A stretch of DNA of 64,000 nt, taken from positions 186,001-250,000 of the forward strand of contig CAMDFX010000003.1 in assembly GCA_945897805.1 (NCBI GenBank), written 5' to 3'. This DNA is from Chryseobacterium gleum (lineage in GTDB: Bacteria > Bacteroidota > Bacteroidia > Flavobacteriales_D > Crocinitomicaceae). Position numbers and translations under genes: made by a program. This document shows positions 8,769 through 18,600 of the stretch, piece by piece. The notes below the pieces were generated by a model. The model did no database searches, was not told the origin of the DNA, and saw nothing but the letters and a program-made list of their open reading frames with translations. Within the stretch, counting starts at the first letter, position 1; each line of letters opens with the position of its first letter.

Positions 8769-9803
8769 TTAGTTTTTTGCAAATTTTTCTATTTTTGAAA
8801 TTCCATTTACTGTCAATTCAAGGAAATAAATTCCTTTTTGAATTTCGTTTAATTGAATTGACATTCCTGATGTAACTGATTCAATAGTTTGGATTGTTTT
8901 TCCAGTTTGATCAATGATTCTAGCAATTCCAGCATTGAAATTACCTTTAATTATCAAACTTTCTTTTGCTGGATTTGGGAAAATACTGAAATCTATTTTG
9001 TCAGTTTCATTGATTGAAACAAAGTTGTCAGGCTGAAATGCGCTCAAAACAACAGTAAATTCAGTTAATGGAACTGTAGAAGCAGTGCCAACTATTTTTG
9101 CAGAAGTATGAGTGAAAACAGGCATGTTTCCGGCGCTCAATTGGTAGTATTCATATTGTGCACGAATCAATTGAATGTCTCCAAATACTGGAACATTTGT
9201 ATTTAAGGTATCAATAGTTACACAGCGAATAACACCAGGAAGTGTAGTCATTGCGTTCAGTTTTAAAGTACCTTCTCCATCAATTTTTGAAAATGAACTT
9301 CCGGTTGCATCGGGATTTTGAGGAAAACCAGAAAAAGTGAAATAGAGGCTTCCTGCAAAAACATCGTTCAATTCATCGTTGTAAGCAAATTCATAATTTG
9401 CCAAAGTTTGTGGATCAGTGTTGAAAATCGCTTTTACTTCTCCAAATGTTGGCTCGTTGAAAACAAATCCTGGTGAATTTCTTTCTGTGGTTGTTGAAGT
9501 CCAGTAAGTTGTCAAGAAATTCTCTACAACTACGGCTTTTGTAGCACTCGGAAAGTCAGCTGTATTGGTTGTTGTAGTTGGATCAACAATTGTCAAATTT
9601 CTTAATTCACCTTGGTATCCTGCAATGTTGGAATAATCCCAGGTCAATCCAGTTCCAGTCAAATTGGCATAATTGGTAGCAAAAGAATCGCACAAGAACA
9701 AATCAACTGAAGTTCCAATTATAGGCTCATTTGCTTCGGTCAATCCTTGTCCAAATGATGTGCCCGCTAGAAGTAGTGAGGCAAATAGTAACTTTTTTTT
9801 CAT
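8769..9803 (-). CDS. Secreted T9SS type A protein of unknown function
   Basis: A 344-residue exported protein. It has signal peptide MKKKLLFASLLLAGTSFGQ, a beta-rich middle without a recognisable enzyme motif, and a type A sorting domain from about residue 270 (DFSIFPNPAKESLIIKG, then GIYFLELTVNG and a lysine-rich end). It is probably surface-attached or released after cleavage by the T9SS sortase. It stands alone between a terminator and a long spacer. Confidence 0.8.
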   Translation of the reverse strand: MKKKLLFASLLLAGTSFGQGLTEANEPIIGTSVDLFLCDSFATNYANLTGTGLTWDYSNIAGYQGELRNLTIVDPTTTTNTADFPSATKAVVVENFLTTYWTSTTTERNSPGFVFNEPTFGEVKAIFNTDPQTLANYEFAYNDELNDVFAGSLYFTFSGFPQNPDATGSSFSKIDGEGTLKLNAMTTLPGVIRCVTIDTLNTNVPVFGDIQLIRAQYEYYQLSAGNMPVFTHTSAKIVGTASTVPLTEFTVVLSAFQPDNFVSINETDKIDFSIFPNPAKESLIIKGNFNAGIARIIDQTGKTIQTIESVTSGMSIQLNEIQKGIYFLELTVNGISKIEKFAKN

Positions 9804-10045
9804 AGTGTCTAATTATTAATTTATTTGCAATACTTTGATTTTCGTATTGAGTTAATATTTAAAATTAAGTGCCTCAAAAATACATAAAAACATTAATATA
9901 GTTTCTCTGTAATAATTCAATCATCGCTTTGAATTATTCTTTCAGGGTTCTTTTTGACTTAACGAACTTGTTTGTTTTGTGGTTGGAAATGATTGGCAAT
10001 ATAAATTTAGATTTATGGCTATCTTGTTTGATTTCATTCCAAAAG
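9804..10045. other. Spacer between divergent genes
   Basis: An AT-rich divergent intergenic region. It should hold the promoter of the minus-strand T9SS gene, but no clear TAnnTTTG box was found for it. The + strand promoter is listed separately. No repeat or RNA gene was recognised. Confidence 0.4.
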
Positions 10046-10074
10046 TTTGAAGTTGCTTAATTTTTCTAATTTTG
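10046..10074 (+). promoter_or_regulatory. Bacteroidota-type promoter of the amino acid permease
   Basis: TTTG at 10046-10049 and TAATTTTG at 10067-10074 match the -33/-7 boxes (TTTG, TAnnTTTG) with 17 bases between. The -7 box covers the in-frame TTG at 10072, which argues for translation from the ATG at 10099. Confidence 0.55.
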
Positions 10075-10098
10075 TTTCAAAATAAAAGAATACAGAAG

Positions 10099-12201
10099 AT
10101 GGGTTTCAATACTTTGTTTAGAAAAAAAACAGTTCAAGATATTTTACTTCAAGTTGATAAAAACAATGCCGATGGACATGGTTCACTTGGTAGACATTTG
10201 GGAGTTAGAGATTTGGCAGCTTTTGGAATTGCGGCTATCATTGGCGCTGGTATTTTTAGTACGATTGGAACCGCTTCACATGATGGAGGTCCAGCGGTGA
10301 TTTTTCTGTTTTTATTTACCGCCATCGCTTGTGGTTTTGCCGCTTTTGCGTATGCAGAATTTGCCTCAATGGTGCCTGTTTCAGGAAGTGCTTACACGTA
10401 TTCTTATGTTGCATTTGGTGAAATTATTGCTTGGATTATTGGTTGGTCATTGATTATGGAATATGCCATTGGGAATATCACTGTTGCCATTTCGTGGAGT
10501 GATTATTTTACCGGAATGTTGGATGGAGTAGGGCTGCATTTGCCTCAATGGATTCAAACTGATTACCTCACCGCCTCAAATGGATATGACCAAGCAATGG
10601 CATTGATACAAGGTGGGAAAAATTTCGAGAATTTGGATTTTAGTCTTCAAACTGCTCATCAAGCTTGGCTTTCAGCACCCAATATATTCGGTTTTCATTT
10701 GATTTTTGACTTACCAGCACTTTTTATAATCGTACTTATTACCTGGTTGGTGTATCGCGGTATGAAAGAAAGTCGAAATGCAAGTAACATTATGGTAATC
10801 ATAAAATTGGCTATAATTTTATTGGTTATTGCTGTCGGTATTTTTTATGTCGATACTGCGAATTGGAGTCCATTTGCGCCAAATGGCGTTTCGGGAATAC
10901 TGAAGGGTGTTTCTGCTGTGTTTTTTGCTTACATTGGGTTTGATGCGATTTCCACCACTGCTGAAGAATGCAAAGATCCACAAAGAGATTTGCCCCGAGG
11001 AATGATGTGGGCGATTATCATTTGTACTGTTTTATATATCGTTATTTCATTGATTTTAACAGGTTTGGTTTCTTACAAATTATTGGCAGTTGGAGATCCA
11101 TTGGCTTTCGTTTTTCGTGAAATTGACCTAAAGTGGATGTCTGGTATCATTGCAGTCAGCGCAGTTATTGCCATGGCTTCTGTTTTATTGGTTTTTCAAA
11201 TGGGACAGCCAAGAATTTGGATGAGTATGAGCAGAGATGGTTTATTGCCAAAGAAATTTTCTAAAGTTCATCCAAAATATAAAACACCTTCTTTTTCAAC
11301 GATTGTTGTCGGTTTTGTTGTTGCGATCCCTGCACTTTTTATGAATTTGACCATGGTAACAGAATTGTGCAGTATTGGAACACTTTTCGCTTTTGTATTG
11401 GTTTGTGGCGGTGTATTAGTATTGCAAAATAAAACGGATATTCCGAGAGGAAAATTTAGAACTCCCTATTTGAATGGAAAGTATGTATTGCCATTTTTAG
11501 TTGCAGGGACAATTGTTTTGTTGTTGTCAGAGTTCAAGAATGATACAATGAATTTTGTACTAAATAAACCAACTTTAAAAGAGACTGAAGAAGTAATTAC
11601 TGATTTATCAAGTGTTGAAGTTCAAAAGTTAAATGCTTCGATTCTGAAAATTGACAGTGCAGGATTAAATCGCGTCGGATCTGATTTGTCAGCTTATTTT
11701 GAGCAAGAACCAAAAATTGATTTTAATACTGCATTGGAAGCGATTGAATTCAAAAACACCAAATTAAAATTGAATGAAATAGATTCGTTAACAGCTGGGA
11801 AGTTGACGCACTTTTTGATTGGCTTTGATGAAAAAGGATTTAAGTTGATGAATCAAGATCTCAAGCTCTATTTCGAACAAGGACCAAAATTGGAATTTAA
11901 AGAAGTGCAATCAATTATTAATTTGGATAAAAGCAGATTATACAATGCAGGATTTTCTCATTTTGCACATAAAATTCCTACTTGGATTTTTATTCTTTTC
12001 ACCTTGTTTATTACAATTGTTACGATTAGAAAAAATTTATCTTTAATTCCATTACTCGGCCTACTTTCTTGTTTGTATATGATGAGTCAAATTCAATTGT
12101 CAAACTGGATTTATTTCACGGCTTGGTTATTAATTGGATTGTTGATTTATTTTGGATACAGCAAAAGACATAGTAAATTGAATAAAATTTCTGATAATTA
12201 A
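10099..12201 (+). CDS. APC-superfamily amino acid permease (CAT-like) with a duplicated soluble insert
   Basis: Inner-membrane amino acid transporter of 700 residues. The first about 477 residues show the cationic amino acid transporter pattern: GIAAIIGAGIFSTIG in helix 1, AYAEFASMVPVSGSAYTY, FFAYIGFDAISTTAEE, and a series of helices up to LLLSEF. Between the last two helix groups lies a hydrophilic segment of about 145 residues (480-625). It contains two copies of a motif, DLSAYFEQEPKIDF at about 529 and DLKLYFEQGPKLEF at about 587. The final helices follow (PTWIFILFTLF onwards). Usual family members have only a short loop there. The start is ATG 10099, not the TTG 27 bases upstream that lies in the promoter. 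Confidence 0.85.
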   Translation: MGFNTLFRKKTVQDILLQVDKNNADGHGSLGRHLGVRDLAAFGIAAIIGAGIFSTIGTASHDGGPAVIFLFLFTAIACGFAAFAYAEFASMVPVSGSAYTYSYVAFGEIIAWIIGWSLIMEYAIGNITVAISWSDYFTGMLDGVGLHLPQWIQTDYLTASNGYDQAMALIQGGKNFENLDFSLQTAHQAWLSAPNIFGFHLIFDLPALFIIVLITWLVYRGMKESRNASNIMVIIKLAIILLVIAVGIFYVDTANWSPFAPNGVSGILKGVSAVFFAYIGFDAISTTAEECKDPQRDLPRGMMWAIIICTVLYIVISLILTGLVSYKLLAVGDPLAFVFREIDLKWMSGIIAVSAVIAMASVLLVFQMGQPRIWMSMSRDGLLPKKFSKVHPKYKTPSFSTIVVGFVVAIPALFMNLTMVTELCSIGTLFAFVLVCGGVLVLQNKTDIPRGKFRTPYLNGKYVLPFLVAGTIVLLLSEFKNDTMNFVLNKPTLKETEEVITDLSSVEVQKLNASILKIDSAGLNRVGSDLSAYFEQEPKIDFNTALEAIEFKNTKLKLNEIDSLTAGKLTHFLIGFDEKGFKLMNQDLKLYFEQGPKLEFKEVQSIINLDKSRLYNAGFSHFAHKIPTWIFILFTLFITIVTIRKNLSLIPLLGLLSCLYMMSQIQLSNWIYFTAWLLIGLLIYFGYSKRHSKLNKISDN

Positions 12202-12299
12202 TAAATAAAGTTTACTTTTTAGGAAGAAAGATTTATTAAAATTCGTTGCAAAAAGTCCTATTTTTTTCTGTAATTTTACATCTTTAAATTTCCAAAAAT

Positions 12300-13649
12300 A
12301 TGTTTGAAAATCTTACCGATAAGTTTGAAAGAGCGTTTAAAGTATTAAAAGGGCAAGGGCAGATTACTGAGATCAATGTGGCAGAAACATTGAAGGAAGT
12401 AAGAAGGGCATTGTTAGATGCAGATGTTAACTTCAAAACAGCAAAAGATTTTACTGTCAAAGTAAAAGAAATTGCATTGGGAAGAAATGTATTGACAGCA
12501 ATTTCACCAGGACAATTGATGACAAAAATATGTCATGAAGAATTGGTCGAATTGATGGGCGGAAATGAGGAAGATATCAACTACCAAGGAAATCCAGGGA
12601 TTATTTTGATGTCTGGTCTTCAAGGTTCTGGTAAAACTACTTTTTCTGGGAAATTAGCGAATTACTTAAAAACTAAAAAAGGTAAAAAACCGTTGTTAGT
12701 TGCTTGTGATGTTTATCGTCCTGCCGCTATTGACCAATTACATGTTTTAGGTGACCAACTGGGAATTGAAGTATATTCAAACAAGGAAGAAAAAAATCCA
12801 GTTGAAATTGCAAAAGCAGCTATTATCTATGCAAAAAGCAACGGTTTCAATGTGGTAATTGTCGATACAGCCGGTCGTTTGGCGATTGATGTTCAGATGA
12901 TGAACGAAATCGAACAAGTCAAAAATGCTATTAAACCCACAGAAACACTTTTTGTAGTTGACTCAATGACAGGGCAAGATGCTGTAAACACGGCAAAAGC
13001 GTTCAACGAAAAAATCAATTTTGATGGCGTTGTTTTAACTAAATTAGATGGTGATACTAGAGGTGGAGCCGCATTGTCCATCAAAACTGTTGTTAATAAG
13101 CCTATTAAGTTTGTTGGAACAGGAGAGAAAATGGATGCAATTGATGTTTTCTATCCAAAAAGAATGGCAGACAGAATCCTTGGTATGGGTGACGTCGTTT
13201 CTTTGGTGGAAAGAGCGCAAGAGCAATTCAATGAGGAGGAGGCAAGAAAGCTTCAGAAAAGAATTATAAAAGACCAATTTGATTTCAATGATTTCTTAGG
13301 GCAATTGCACCAGATTAAAAAGATGGGTAATGTGAAAGATTTACTTGGAATGTTACCAGGAATGGGGAAAACTTTGAAAGATGTAGATATTCAAGACGAT
13401 GCTTTCAAGCACATTGAAGCAATTATTTATTCGATGACTCCAAAAGAAAGAGCAAATCCCACCTTGTTAAACGGGCATAGAAAAAGTAGAATTGCCGATG
13501 GAAGTGGCACCTCAGTTCAAGAAGTGAATAAGCTTTTGAAACAATTTGAGGATACCCGCAAAATGATGAAAATGATGAGCAATCCAAAAAACATGATGGG
13601 AATGATGAAGCAATTGAAAGGAATGAAAGGCGGAATGCCAGGAATGTAA
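12300..13649 (+). CDS. ffh: Signal recognition particle GTPase Ffh
   Basis: Binds signal sequences and 4.5S RNA and docks with FtsY to target inner-membrane proteins. At 449 residues it has the usual length. Domains: N helical bundle (1-85); G domain with P-loop GLQGSGKTT (106-114), DTAGRL (189-194) and TKLDGD (247-252); C-terminal Met-rich M domain (about 330-449) ending in a Met/Lys/Gly tail (MMKMMSNPKNMMGMM). The family RNA-binding helix-turn-helix includes SRKSRIADGSG-like residues (HRKSRIADGSGTS). Confidence 0.97.
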   Translation: MFENLTDKFERAFKVLKGQGQITEINVAETLKEVRRALLDADVNFKTAKDFTVKVKEIALGRNVLTAISPGQLMTKICHEELVELMGGNEEDINYQGNPGIILMSGLQGSGKTTFSGKLANYLKTKKGKKPLLVACDVYRPAAIDQLHVLGDQLGIEVYSNKEEKNPVEIAKAAIIYAKSNGFNVVIVDTAGRLAIDVQMMNEIEQVKNAIKPTETLFVVDSMTGQDAVNTAKAFNEKINFDGVVLTKLDGDTRGGAALSIKTVVNKPIKFVGTGEKMDAIDVFYPKRMADRILGMGDVVSLVERAQEQFNEEEARKLQKRIIKDQFDFNDFLGQLHQIKKMGNVKDLLGMLPGMGKTLKDVDIQDDAFKHIEAIIYSMTPKERANPTLLNGHRKSRIADGSGTSVQEVNKLLKQFEDTRKMMKMMSNPKNMMGMMKQLKGMKGGMPGM

Positions 13650-13669
13650 TTTCTGTTTAAATATATTTT

Positions 13670-13704
13670 AAAAGTCTTTTTCTTTCTGAATTAGACTTTT
13701 TTTT
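13670..13704 (+). terminator. Terminator after ffh
   Basis: AAAAGTCT (13670-13677) pairs with AGACTTTT (13693-13700) across a 15-nt loop, followed by more T. It lies 20 bases after the ffh stop. Confidence 0.65.
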
Positions 13705-13759
13705 GTTCCAAGAAATTGGTTTTAATTGAATTACTAATTTGCAATCACAATGACATAAA

Positions 13760-14527
13760 TCAAATATATCCAACTAAATCATAGGTAATATAACCAACCC
13801 ATTCTTTGATTAAAAAATTCCATTCTGTAAAAGTATCAACACTTGGAACCAGCAATTGATCCCAATAAAAAGAGCGTTTTGGGCCAGTATATAAATCTGT
13901 TGAATAGGGCACAATATTTACGTTTTCATGTTTAAAACAGGCCATGGCTCTTCTCATGTGACTGCCAGAGGTAATCAATAGGCAAGAGTTTACTTTAGGA
14001 AATGAATCGCTTAGTAATTTTTGGGTCTCTAGTGCATTTTCATGCGTATTTTTAGAATTTGATTCAATAAGAATATCTTCAGCAGGAATTCCCCATTGTA
14101 TGAGTACTTCTCTAAATTGTTCGGATTCGTGTAAACCTTTGTCAATTAAATAGCCATTGTCTCCAGAAAGCAATATTTTTTTTATTTTACCTTTTTTGTA
14201 CAAACTGATTGCTTGCCAAATTCTATCACCACCGCGTCTGATACTTAAAACACCAATATCATTGTTGTATTCTGCCATGCCTCCCAACACGATTCCAATT
14301 TCATAATTTCCAACCTTTTCAATTGGTGTTCCGTGAACCTCCCAGTGTCTGCAAAATTCATTGAAGATAAATCCATTGCTGAAGAAAAAGAAAATGATTA
14401 TTCCAGCAATTTTCGCTCTTTTTTTGTATTTTGAATTTGGCCAGTAAATGAAAGTACCCATGCAAACTACCAACCATAAAAATGGCGATAAGAAAACTAA
14501 AAGTAATTTTGATAAAATGAAAAACAT
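13760..14527 (-). CDS. YdcF/ElyC-like membrane protein (DUF218)
   Basis: 255 residues with two N-terminal hydrophobic segments (LLLVFLSPFLWLVVCMG; IAGIIIFFFFSNGFIF), then a DUF218 domain: EIGIVLGGMA, a DRIWQAISLYKKGKIKKILLSG stretch, ESNSKNTHENA, and LLITSGSHMRRAMACF. That order is diagnostic of the SanA/YdcF/ElyC family, linked in enterobacteria to envelope and lipid-carrier homeostasis. The soluble domain probably faces the periplasm. It is convergent with ffh and upstream of the rplS terminator. Confidence 0.85.
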   Translation of the reverse strand: MFFILSKLLLVFLSPFLWLVVCMGTFIYWPNSKYKKRAKIAGIIIFFFFSNGFIFNEFCRHWEVHGTPIEKVGNYEIGIVLGGMAEYNNDIGVLSIRRGGDRIWQAISLYKKGKIKKILLSGDNGYLIDKGLHESEQFREVLIQWGIPAEDILIESNSKNTHENALETQKLLSDSFPKVNSCLLITSGSHMRRAMACFKHENVNIVPYSTDLYTGPKRSFYWDQLLVPSVDTFTEWNFLIKEWVGYITYDLVGYI

Positions 14528-14542
14528 TTAAAAATGTTAAGG

Positions 14543-14576
14543 TAAAAAAAAACCGCTCAGATTACTGAACGGTTTC
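14543..14576 (-). terminator. Terminator of rplS
   Basis: AAACCGCTCAG (14550-14560) pairs, with one mismatch, with CTGAACGGTTT (14565-14575). An A-run at 14543-14552 supplies the U-tract on the minus strand. Confidence 0.8.
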
Positions 14577-14594
14577 GAATTTATGTATTTAAAA

Positions 14595-14957
14595 TTATTT
14601 TGCAACAGAATAGCTTCTTTTTTCTTTGATACGAGCAGATTTTCCAGTTCTTTCACGGAAGTAGAAAATACGAGCACGACGAACAGCACCTTTCTTGTTC
14701 ACTACAATCTGATCAACAAATGGTGATGAAATAGGGAAAATTCTTTCTACTCCTATATTACCTGACATTTTACGTACAGTAAAAGTTTCAGTTGCACCAT
14801 TTCCGCGACGCTGAAGTACAACACCTTGAAATTGCTGAATACGCTCTTTTGCGCCTTCTTTAATTTTGTATGAAACTGTAACAGTATCTCCACTCTTGAA
14901 ATTTGGGAAGTTTTTTACTTCTACTAGTTCGTTTTGAAGCTCTCTAATGATATCCAT
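14595..14957 (-). CDS. rplS: 50S ribosomal protein L19
   Basis: A 120-residue ribosomal protein at the 30S-50S interface. The L19 signature is complete: [46 protein letters not shown] and [20 protein letters not shown]. It is monocistronic here, followed by its own terminator. The 230-base region upstream is AT-rich; a TAATATTG box (one mismatch to TAnnTTTG) on the minus strand near 15000 may be its promoter. Confidence 0.97.
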   Translation of the reverse strand: MDIIRELQNELVEVKNFPNFKSGDTVTVSYKIKEGAKERIQQFQGVVLQRRGNGATETFTVRKMSGNIGVERIFPISSPFVDQIVVNKKGAVRRARIFYFRERTGKSARIKEKRSYSVAK

Positions 14958-15137
14958 GACTCTAATTTTCTATTTATCTAACCGTAAATCGGGGTGCAAT
15001 ATTACGAATTATTTCTTAAAAAAATAAATACTATTGAATCTTTTTAAAAAAAAAGCAATATTGGATGTAAATGTTAAGTCATTTTTAAAGATTTTTAAGC
15101 AGAAAAGTAATTTAGAAATAATTTATAGATTAATTTA

Positions 15138-15163
15138 GCAACCTAATTAAATCGAACAACGTC
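15138..15163 (+). promoter_or_regulatory. ECF-sigma-like promoter, GCAAC-N17-CGTC
   Basis: GCAAC at 15138-15142 and CGTC at 15160-15163, with 17 bases between, 27 bases before the ATG at 15191. The same pair with 16-base spacing precedes both other 'small secreted protein + type B adhesin' units (53433-53457 and 56223-56247). AAC and CGT elements at this distance are the general architecture of ECF sigma-factor promoters. Confidence 0.5.
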
Positions 15164-15190
15164 TTAATGCTGTAAAATTTACTATAAGTT

Positions 15191-15613
15191 ATGAAAAACA
15201 CATTATTTTGTCTATTCTTAGTAGTCTTTAGCTTTTCAAAAGCGCAGGATTTACAAAAATACGATGCTAGATTATTGAAAAATCATGGTGATACAATCAT
15301 GACAATTTACAGCAAAAATCATAATTACTACAATTTTTTACTTTTCGAGCTGGATTTTAGTTTCGAAGTTAAATTGAAATCAGATATCAGTGCTTCAAAT
15401 TTTATTTCCATTTCACAGTATAAAAATTCAAACGGTATTTCTTTGAAAAAATCCGATATTCAGAAAGGAATATTTAATTTCAAAGAATGGGGAATTGTCT
15501 TAAAACAAAATGAGCCTATTTTAATTGATTTAGATGAGAATCACGTTCTCTATTTTTACGATAAGGTTTCTAATAATATCCGTTTTGGAAAAAGTCCACT
15601 ATATACTAAATAG
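15191..15613 (+). CDS. Small secreted protein preceding a type B adhesin
   Basis: A 140-residue protein with a signal peptide (MKNTLFCLFLVVFSFSKAQ) and a mature part of alternating short strands (NFLLFELDFSFEVKLK, FISISQYKN). No family was recognised. Its stop lies 6 bases before the ATG of the 1228-residue adhesin, so the two are a bicistronic unit. The same arrangement occurs at 50988-53395 and 53529-56182, with small secreted partners of similar size and strand content. An accessory or regulatory role in export or attachment of the adhesin is inference. Confidence 0.7.
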   Translation: MKNTLFCLFLVVFSFSKAQDLQKYDARLLKNHGDTIMTIYSKNHNYYNFLLFELDFSFEVKLKSDISASNFISISQYKNSNGISLKKSDIQKGIFNFKEWGIVLKQNEPILIDLDENHVLYFYDKVSNNIRFGKSPLYTK

Positions 15614-15619
15614 TTATTT

Positions 15620-18600
15620 ATGAAAAAGTTAATTTCAATTTTAGTTTTATCCATTTCTTACTATTCATCAGCACAAACACCAATTAATGTTACATCTGCT
15701 ATTAACAATACTTCTGTAAGTACTTGCAACGGATTTGTAATTGATTCTGGAGGTCAAGGTGGTACAGGATATTCAAACGGTGAAAACATAACATTTACAA
15801 TTTGTCCGGATACCCCAGGTGATTACATGACTGTGGTTTTTAATCTTTTCAATTTGAGTTTGCAAGATGATAATCCAGCACCAAATCAAACAAACGTTGA
15901 TTACATGTACGTTTATGATGGAAATAGTACTGCGGGAAATTCGTTAGGTGTTTATCAAGGAACAGAGTTACAAGGTGTAGTTATTCAAGCATCTCCGCAA
16001 AACACATCTGGTTGTTTGACATTTACATTTGTTTCAAACTCAGCAGGAACTGGTTCTTTCACAGCTTCAGCTTTGTGTGAAACTCCTTGCAGTGATCCTG
16101 TTGCAGGTGGAATTGTAATGAATGGAATCACTACAGATAGTATTCATGTTTGTATTGGTGAAACAGTAAATTTCCAAAATGCTGGATCTTATGCTCAACC
16201 AGGTTTTGCAATTGCAGACTATACTTGGGATTTTATGGATGGCACATCTGCAACAGGCCAAAATGTATCTCATGCATTTGATATTCCTGGTCATTATAGA
16301 GTTCAATTATTTGTAACAGATGATAATGCCGATAATACTTGTGTTAATAATAATTTGATTGATTTACAAGTCTTAGTTGCTACAATTCCTAGTTTTATTG
16401 GTTTCACCAGTGATACGACATTGTGTCTGGGAGAGTCATTAGTAGCCACTTCAATTCCAAATGATTACGAAGTTTTGTGGGATGGATTTTCCGGTTATGA
16501 AACCATTGATGATGGTTGTTTATTAGACACACAATTGGGGGTGGCGCAAAATATTGATATTCTCCAAACCGGTTTCGCTGCAGGTACTACAATTACCAGC
16601 GCAGCTCAAATTGAAGAAATTTGTTTAGAACTTGAACATTCATTTATGGGCGATTTGGTGATATATTTAAATTGTCCGAATGGTCAGTCGATTATGCTGC
16701 ATCAGCAAGGAGGTGGAGGAACCCAATTAGGGGTTCCGATTCAGGCAGACAATGTGAATTGTGCTGATCCTGCAACTCAGGGAACACCATATAATTATTG
16801 TTTTACGCCAGCTGCAACACAAACATGGGTTCAGTGGGTAAATGCTAGTGGTTTTGGAGGGACGTTACCAGCAGGAAATTACCAACCTATTGGTGCATTT
16901 TCGGATTTGGTAGGTTGTCCTACAAACGGAGTTTGGACTTTGACAGTTGTAGATAATTGGGCAGCAGATGACGGTGTTGTTTTTAGTTTTGGTTTGACAT
17001 TAGATCCAGCTTTGTATCCTGATTTGGTTGAATTTACACCCCAAATTGGAACTAGTTCAGATTCATCCTTTTGGACTATGCCAGCGCAGTTTGTAACGAA
17101 TATTTCTCCAGATGGAGATGCGATTACAATCAATCCAACATCAGCAGGTTCATTTACTTACACTTACACTGTTATTGACAATTTTGGTTGTACACATGAT
17201 TCGTCTTTTGTTTTGACTGTAAATGATAACCCGCTACCAAATGCAGGAAACGATATTACTGTATGTGGAGGGACTGCAGAACAATTAAATGGTTCAATTT
17301 CAGGTTCGGGAGGCGGTTCACCTTGTCCATATATTTTTGATTTAGGTGATTCTTTTGGTGATGGTTGGAATGGAAATAATTTATTAGTTACCGTAAACGG
17401 TGTAACCACTCCATATACTATTACAACAGGTAATAGTGCGGTTTACACAGTAAATATCCCTCACGGAGCTTCTGTCTCAACTCAATTTCAAGCTTCAGGA
17501 AACTGGACCACGGAGTGTGATTATACAGTAACTGATCCAAATGGTAACATAGTAATTGAGCAGGGCCAAGGTTTCACAGCACCACCTACAACAGTTGAAA
17601 CTTTCACTGCTGATTGTTTTGGTGGTTTTGATTTTATTTGGAGTCCTTCAGCTGATTTGAATGATCCAAATATTCCAAATCCAATTGGAACATTTCTTTC
17701 TCCTCAAACATTGACATTGACTGTTTTTCCAACAGGTCATCCACTTTGTGCAACAACAGATCAATTAAACGTCACATTATCTAATTCAGCTTATCCTGGA
17801 GCAGATGCAACTTTTACAGTTTGTTCTGCTGGAGCACCCGTTGATTTGTTCCCAGTTCTAGGACCCGGAGCAAGTGTAAATGGTTATTGGGTTTATGGAG
17901 CAGCAAATACACCTGTAACCATGCCTTATGACCCTTTGACGATGAATCCAGGTCAATATAAATATAGAGTTGATAGCGCAGGTTGTATTTCGCAAGCAAT
18001 AATTACGGTGCTTGAAGTCAGTACATCAATTACTGCAGTTGTGCCAACAAATGTAAATTGCAACAGTGCAAGCAATGGAAGTATCGTTGTGACTGGATTG
18101 AATTTCACTTCTTATTCAATTGATGGAGGTCCACAATTTGCCGCAGCATCTCCTGCTACAATTAGTGGTTTTGCCGCAGGGAATTACAATATTGAAGTTT
18201 TTGGAACAGGAGGATGTTCGGATGTTGAACCATTTGTTATAACAGAACCAGCTCCTTTGCAATTAGATTTTATATCAAATGACACTTCCGTTTGTGTTGG
18301 TGCATCGATTGATATCAGTGCTTTAGGTTCTGGCGGAAGTACGGCATATACCTATACTTGGACGCAGAATGGAAATTTGTTAGGTTTAGGTTCGACAATT
18401 ACTATTACACCGCCTTTAAATACAAATACATATTGTGTAACATTGACAGAGGCATGTGGTTCTCCAGCAGTTGATACTTGTATAACAATAGACAATCCTG
18501 TTGAGATTTTCCCAGTTTTAACTCCAGATACAACTCAAGGCTGTTTCCCTGTGACGATTAATTTTGCCAATACTACTAATTCAACAGAAATTGCAACAAC

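Noticed and set aside
10072-10098. TTG start giving a 709-residue permease
   Set aside because: The TTG lies inside the -7 promoter box; ATG 10099 is downstream of the expected transcription start.
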